Source of the DNA: JACRLV01 sp045863555
GTDB taxonomy: Bacteria > Planctomycetota > Phycisphaerae > UBA1845 > Fen-1342
Length of the DNA: 64,000 nucleotides
NCBI GenBank assembly: GCA_045863555.1
Contig: BTUU01000005.1
Span: forward strand, 186,001-250,000
Direction of reading: 5' to 3'
Shown piece by piece: positions 62,665 through 64,000 of this stretch. Below the pieces are notes generated by a model, which saw nothing but the letters and a program-made list of their open reading frames with translations, ran no database searches and was not told the origin of the DNA. The translations under genes and the position numbers were made by a program. Numbering within the stretch: the stretch's first letter is position 1; every line of letters begins with the position of its first letter.

Positions 62665-64000
62665 TTACTGGAGGTTGACGAGGACCAGAACGAGGCCAGT
62701 CTCGCCCTCACCCAGCGCGGTCATCGCCTTGCCGATCACCGCGCCGTGCGAGCGCGACGGATCCGCGGCTTTCATCGCGTGGCCGGGAAGTTCGGCGGTA
62801 GTCAGGAGATCGCCAATGCCGATCGCGGCGGTGCGGGCATCACAGCGCACCCAGACGCGGCCGCTGAGGGCGATGGCCGGCGCGTCTTCATGGCCGGGCA
62901 AATTTCCGAGAATCGCGCCGACGGGGATATCGCCCGCACCGCTGACCACGCCGGCGACGCGGCGGTTGTACGCGCCGCTGGCGACGCGCAGCTTGCCGGC
63001 GTTGTCCGGGTCGATCTCCATGACGGTGCCGGGCTCGGCGGTGTCGCGACACCCTGTCATTTGAAATTTCTCGGCGACATCCGCACCGGTGATGGCGAGC
63101 ACGGGGACGTACACGGTGCAGTTGGCTGTGCCGTTCTGGCCGATTCGCACATCGCCGCCTTCGTTGTTGAGGTAGAGCGTGCTCACGGCGCCGTTGTTGC
63201 GTGCCATGATTTCGTTGGCGTCCATGGAGATGTTGCCGGCATTGGTGGGGCCGATCACGACAATACCGCCGCCCGACGGAGCACTGTCCGAGTTGTCATT
63301 AACATGGAGCCGGGCTTCCGGGGTCTGAACGCCGACCCCCACGTCGTTCAGCAGGTGCGACTCGCCCCATACGAGGAGCGACGGGCCCGATCCGAGAAAT
63401 CCCGAACCGGCGAACACGCCGCCGTAGCCATTGGCGTTCAGCGCCTGACCGTATACACCCCACCAGCCGTGCCCGCGCACACCGGCCCCGGCCGTCGTGC
63501 TGAGCGATTCACCGAGTACGCCGTAGCCGGCGCCGTTGTGCCGGCCGTGGACGCCGTAGGTATTGTTCGAGGTCGTGCTGGAGGCGGTCCCGCGCACGCC
63601 CGCCGAACCCTCGCCGGGCGTTGAATTGCTGAGGAGTCCGTGAATGCCAATGGCGCCGGCGGCGTTTGAGAAATTCGTGCCATAGATCGAGGCTGTCGCG
63701 CCGTTTCCGTTCATGGTCGTGTAGATCGCCGAGTTTGATCCTTCCCCGGTGACGCGCAGGCCCCAGCTTGAGGCGTTCGCCGCGATGTCGAGCATGGCGG
63801 AGCCGGGGTTCATGGTTCCGATGCCGATCCGGCCGGTGTCGGTGACCGTCAGGCGGTCTCCGTCGACGTTGACGCGCCAATCGCCGGTTGCGCCATCGAG
63901 ATACGTCCAGGCGGCCTCGCCCGTCGCGCCGCTGCGGTAGCCGTAGAACGGGAGGCCGTTCGCGCCGTCTGTGCGGATGTACATGCCGCCGTAGCCGGCG
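62665..64000 (-). CDS. Tail-fibre-like surface protein, C-terminal part
   Basis: The gene enters from the right edge, and its frame is open through 64000 (AGYGGMYIRTDG). The visible 445 residues have a fibre-like, Gly/Ser/Asn-rich repeated body: GRIGIGTMNPGSAMLDI, YGVHGRHNGAGYGVLGES and AGVRGHGWWGVYGQA. A later TPEARLHVND is also a phage-tail-like motif. The C-terminal domain (ITGADVAEKFQMTG, GAILGNLPGHED, GRVWVRCDA, HGAVIGKAM) is globular and conserved in appearance. No S74 autocleavage chaperone is obvious. It is probably an adhesin-like fibre; the N-terminus, and thus any export signal, is outside the window. Confidence 0.78.
   Translation of the reverse strand, partial: AGYGGMYIRTDGANGLPFYGYRSGATGEAAWTYLDGATGDWRVNVDGDRLTVTDTGRIGIGTMNPGSAMLDIAANASSWGLRVTGEGSNSAIYTTMNGNGATASIYGTNFSNAAGAIGIHGLLSNSTPGEGSAGVRGTASSTTSNNTYGVHGRHNGAGYGVLGESLSTTAGAGVRGHGWWGVYGQALNANGYGGVFAGSGFLGSGPSLLVWGESHLLNDVGVGVQTPEARLHVNDNSDSAPSGGGIVVIGPTNAGNISMDANEIMARNNGAVSTLYLNNEGGDVRIGQNGTANCTVYVPVLAITGADVAEKFQMTGCRDTAEPGTVMEIDPDNAGKLRVASGAYNRRVAGVVSGAGDIPVGAILGNLPGHEDAPAIALSGRVWVRCDARTAAIGIGDLLTTAELPGHAMKAADPSRSHGAVIGKAMTALGEGETGLVLVLVNLQ

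Noticed and set aside
62665..64000. Prophage tail-fibre gene
   Set aside because: Fibre-like motifs are present, but neighbours are a secreted protease and a dockerin protein and no phage structural gene is seen, so a cellular surface fibre is more likely.

Overview
The window looks like a chromosomal segment of a high-GC planctomycete, most plausibly a member or relative of the Phycisphaerae. The placement is an inference. It rests on several secreted proteins ending in dockerin-like EF-hand tails, a PEP-CTERM protein, a pseudopilin with a planctomycete-style C-terminus, a very large RHS protein with a signal-peptide-like N-terminus, and families of short intergenic palindromes. I see no rRNA, no CRISPR array and no integrase or transposase gene.

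Layout. 1-8.9 kb: a lipoprotein (cut by the window edge), an alpha/beta hydrolase and an AT-hook protein on the minus strand, then gap, an Mrp/ApbC Fe-S carrier and a GH106-like lipoprotein, then MtfA on the minus strand. 8.9-12 kb is accessory in character: two structurally covarying hairpin units, a PEP-CTERM protein, a lower-GC protein with a PD-(D/E)XK-like motif, and dispersed repeats. 12-18 kb: aspartokinase, a GH113-like lipoprotein, an HDOD protein and a DPP-IV-type peptidase. 18-24 kb: a pseudopilin, a large dockerin protein, a zinc-ribbon protein and RNase HI with an extra C-terminal domain. 24-30 kb, all on the minus strand: a translation cluster read as tRNA-Thr, tuf, rpmG, tRNA-Trp, secE, nusG, rplK, an unrecognised 81-codon gene, rplA, rplJ, rplL and a strong terminator. 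rpoB does not follow rplL. 30-49.5 kb: smpB, further dockerin proteins, an M42 peptidase, a DUF486 membrane protein, a GNAT enzyme, a MacA/MacB-like pair without an FtsX permease, GlgX, a zinc metalloprotease with Ig-like repeats, and a beta-lactamase-fold hydrolase.

50.3-60 kb carries the most interesting locus. A 2650-residue RHS protein ends in a lower-GC tip with the GIY-YIG nuclease signature. It is followed at once by an Imm26-like immunity gene, and then by a partial, stop-interrupted second copy of the RHS core. This is the expected architecture of a polymorphic toxin locus whose toxin tip and immunity gene have been exchanged, leaving an orphan core behind. A tRNA-Cys closes the region. 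60-64 kb: a small dockerin protein, a trypsin-like protease and the C-terminal part of a tail-fibre-like protein, all on the minus strand.

How the genes fit together: the window mixes housekeeping functions (glycolysis, translation, amino-acid biosynthesis, glycogen debranching) with an envelope and extracellular programme of lipoprotein glycosidases, proteases and dockerin-tailed surface proteins, plus one likely contact-dependent antagonism module. Gene starts were moved from the longest ORF to internal codons wherever a Shine-Dalgarno sequence or the family's usual N-terminus supported it.
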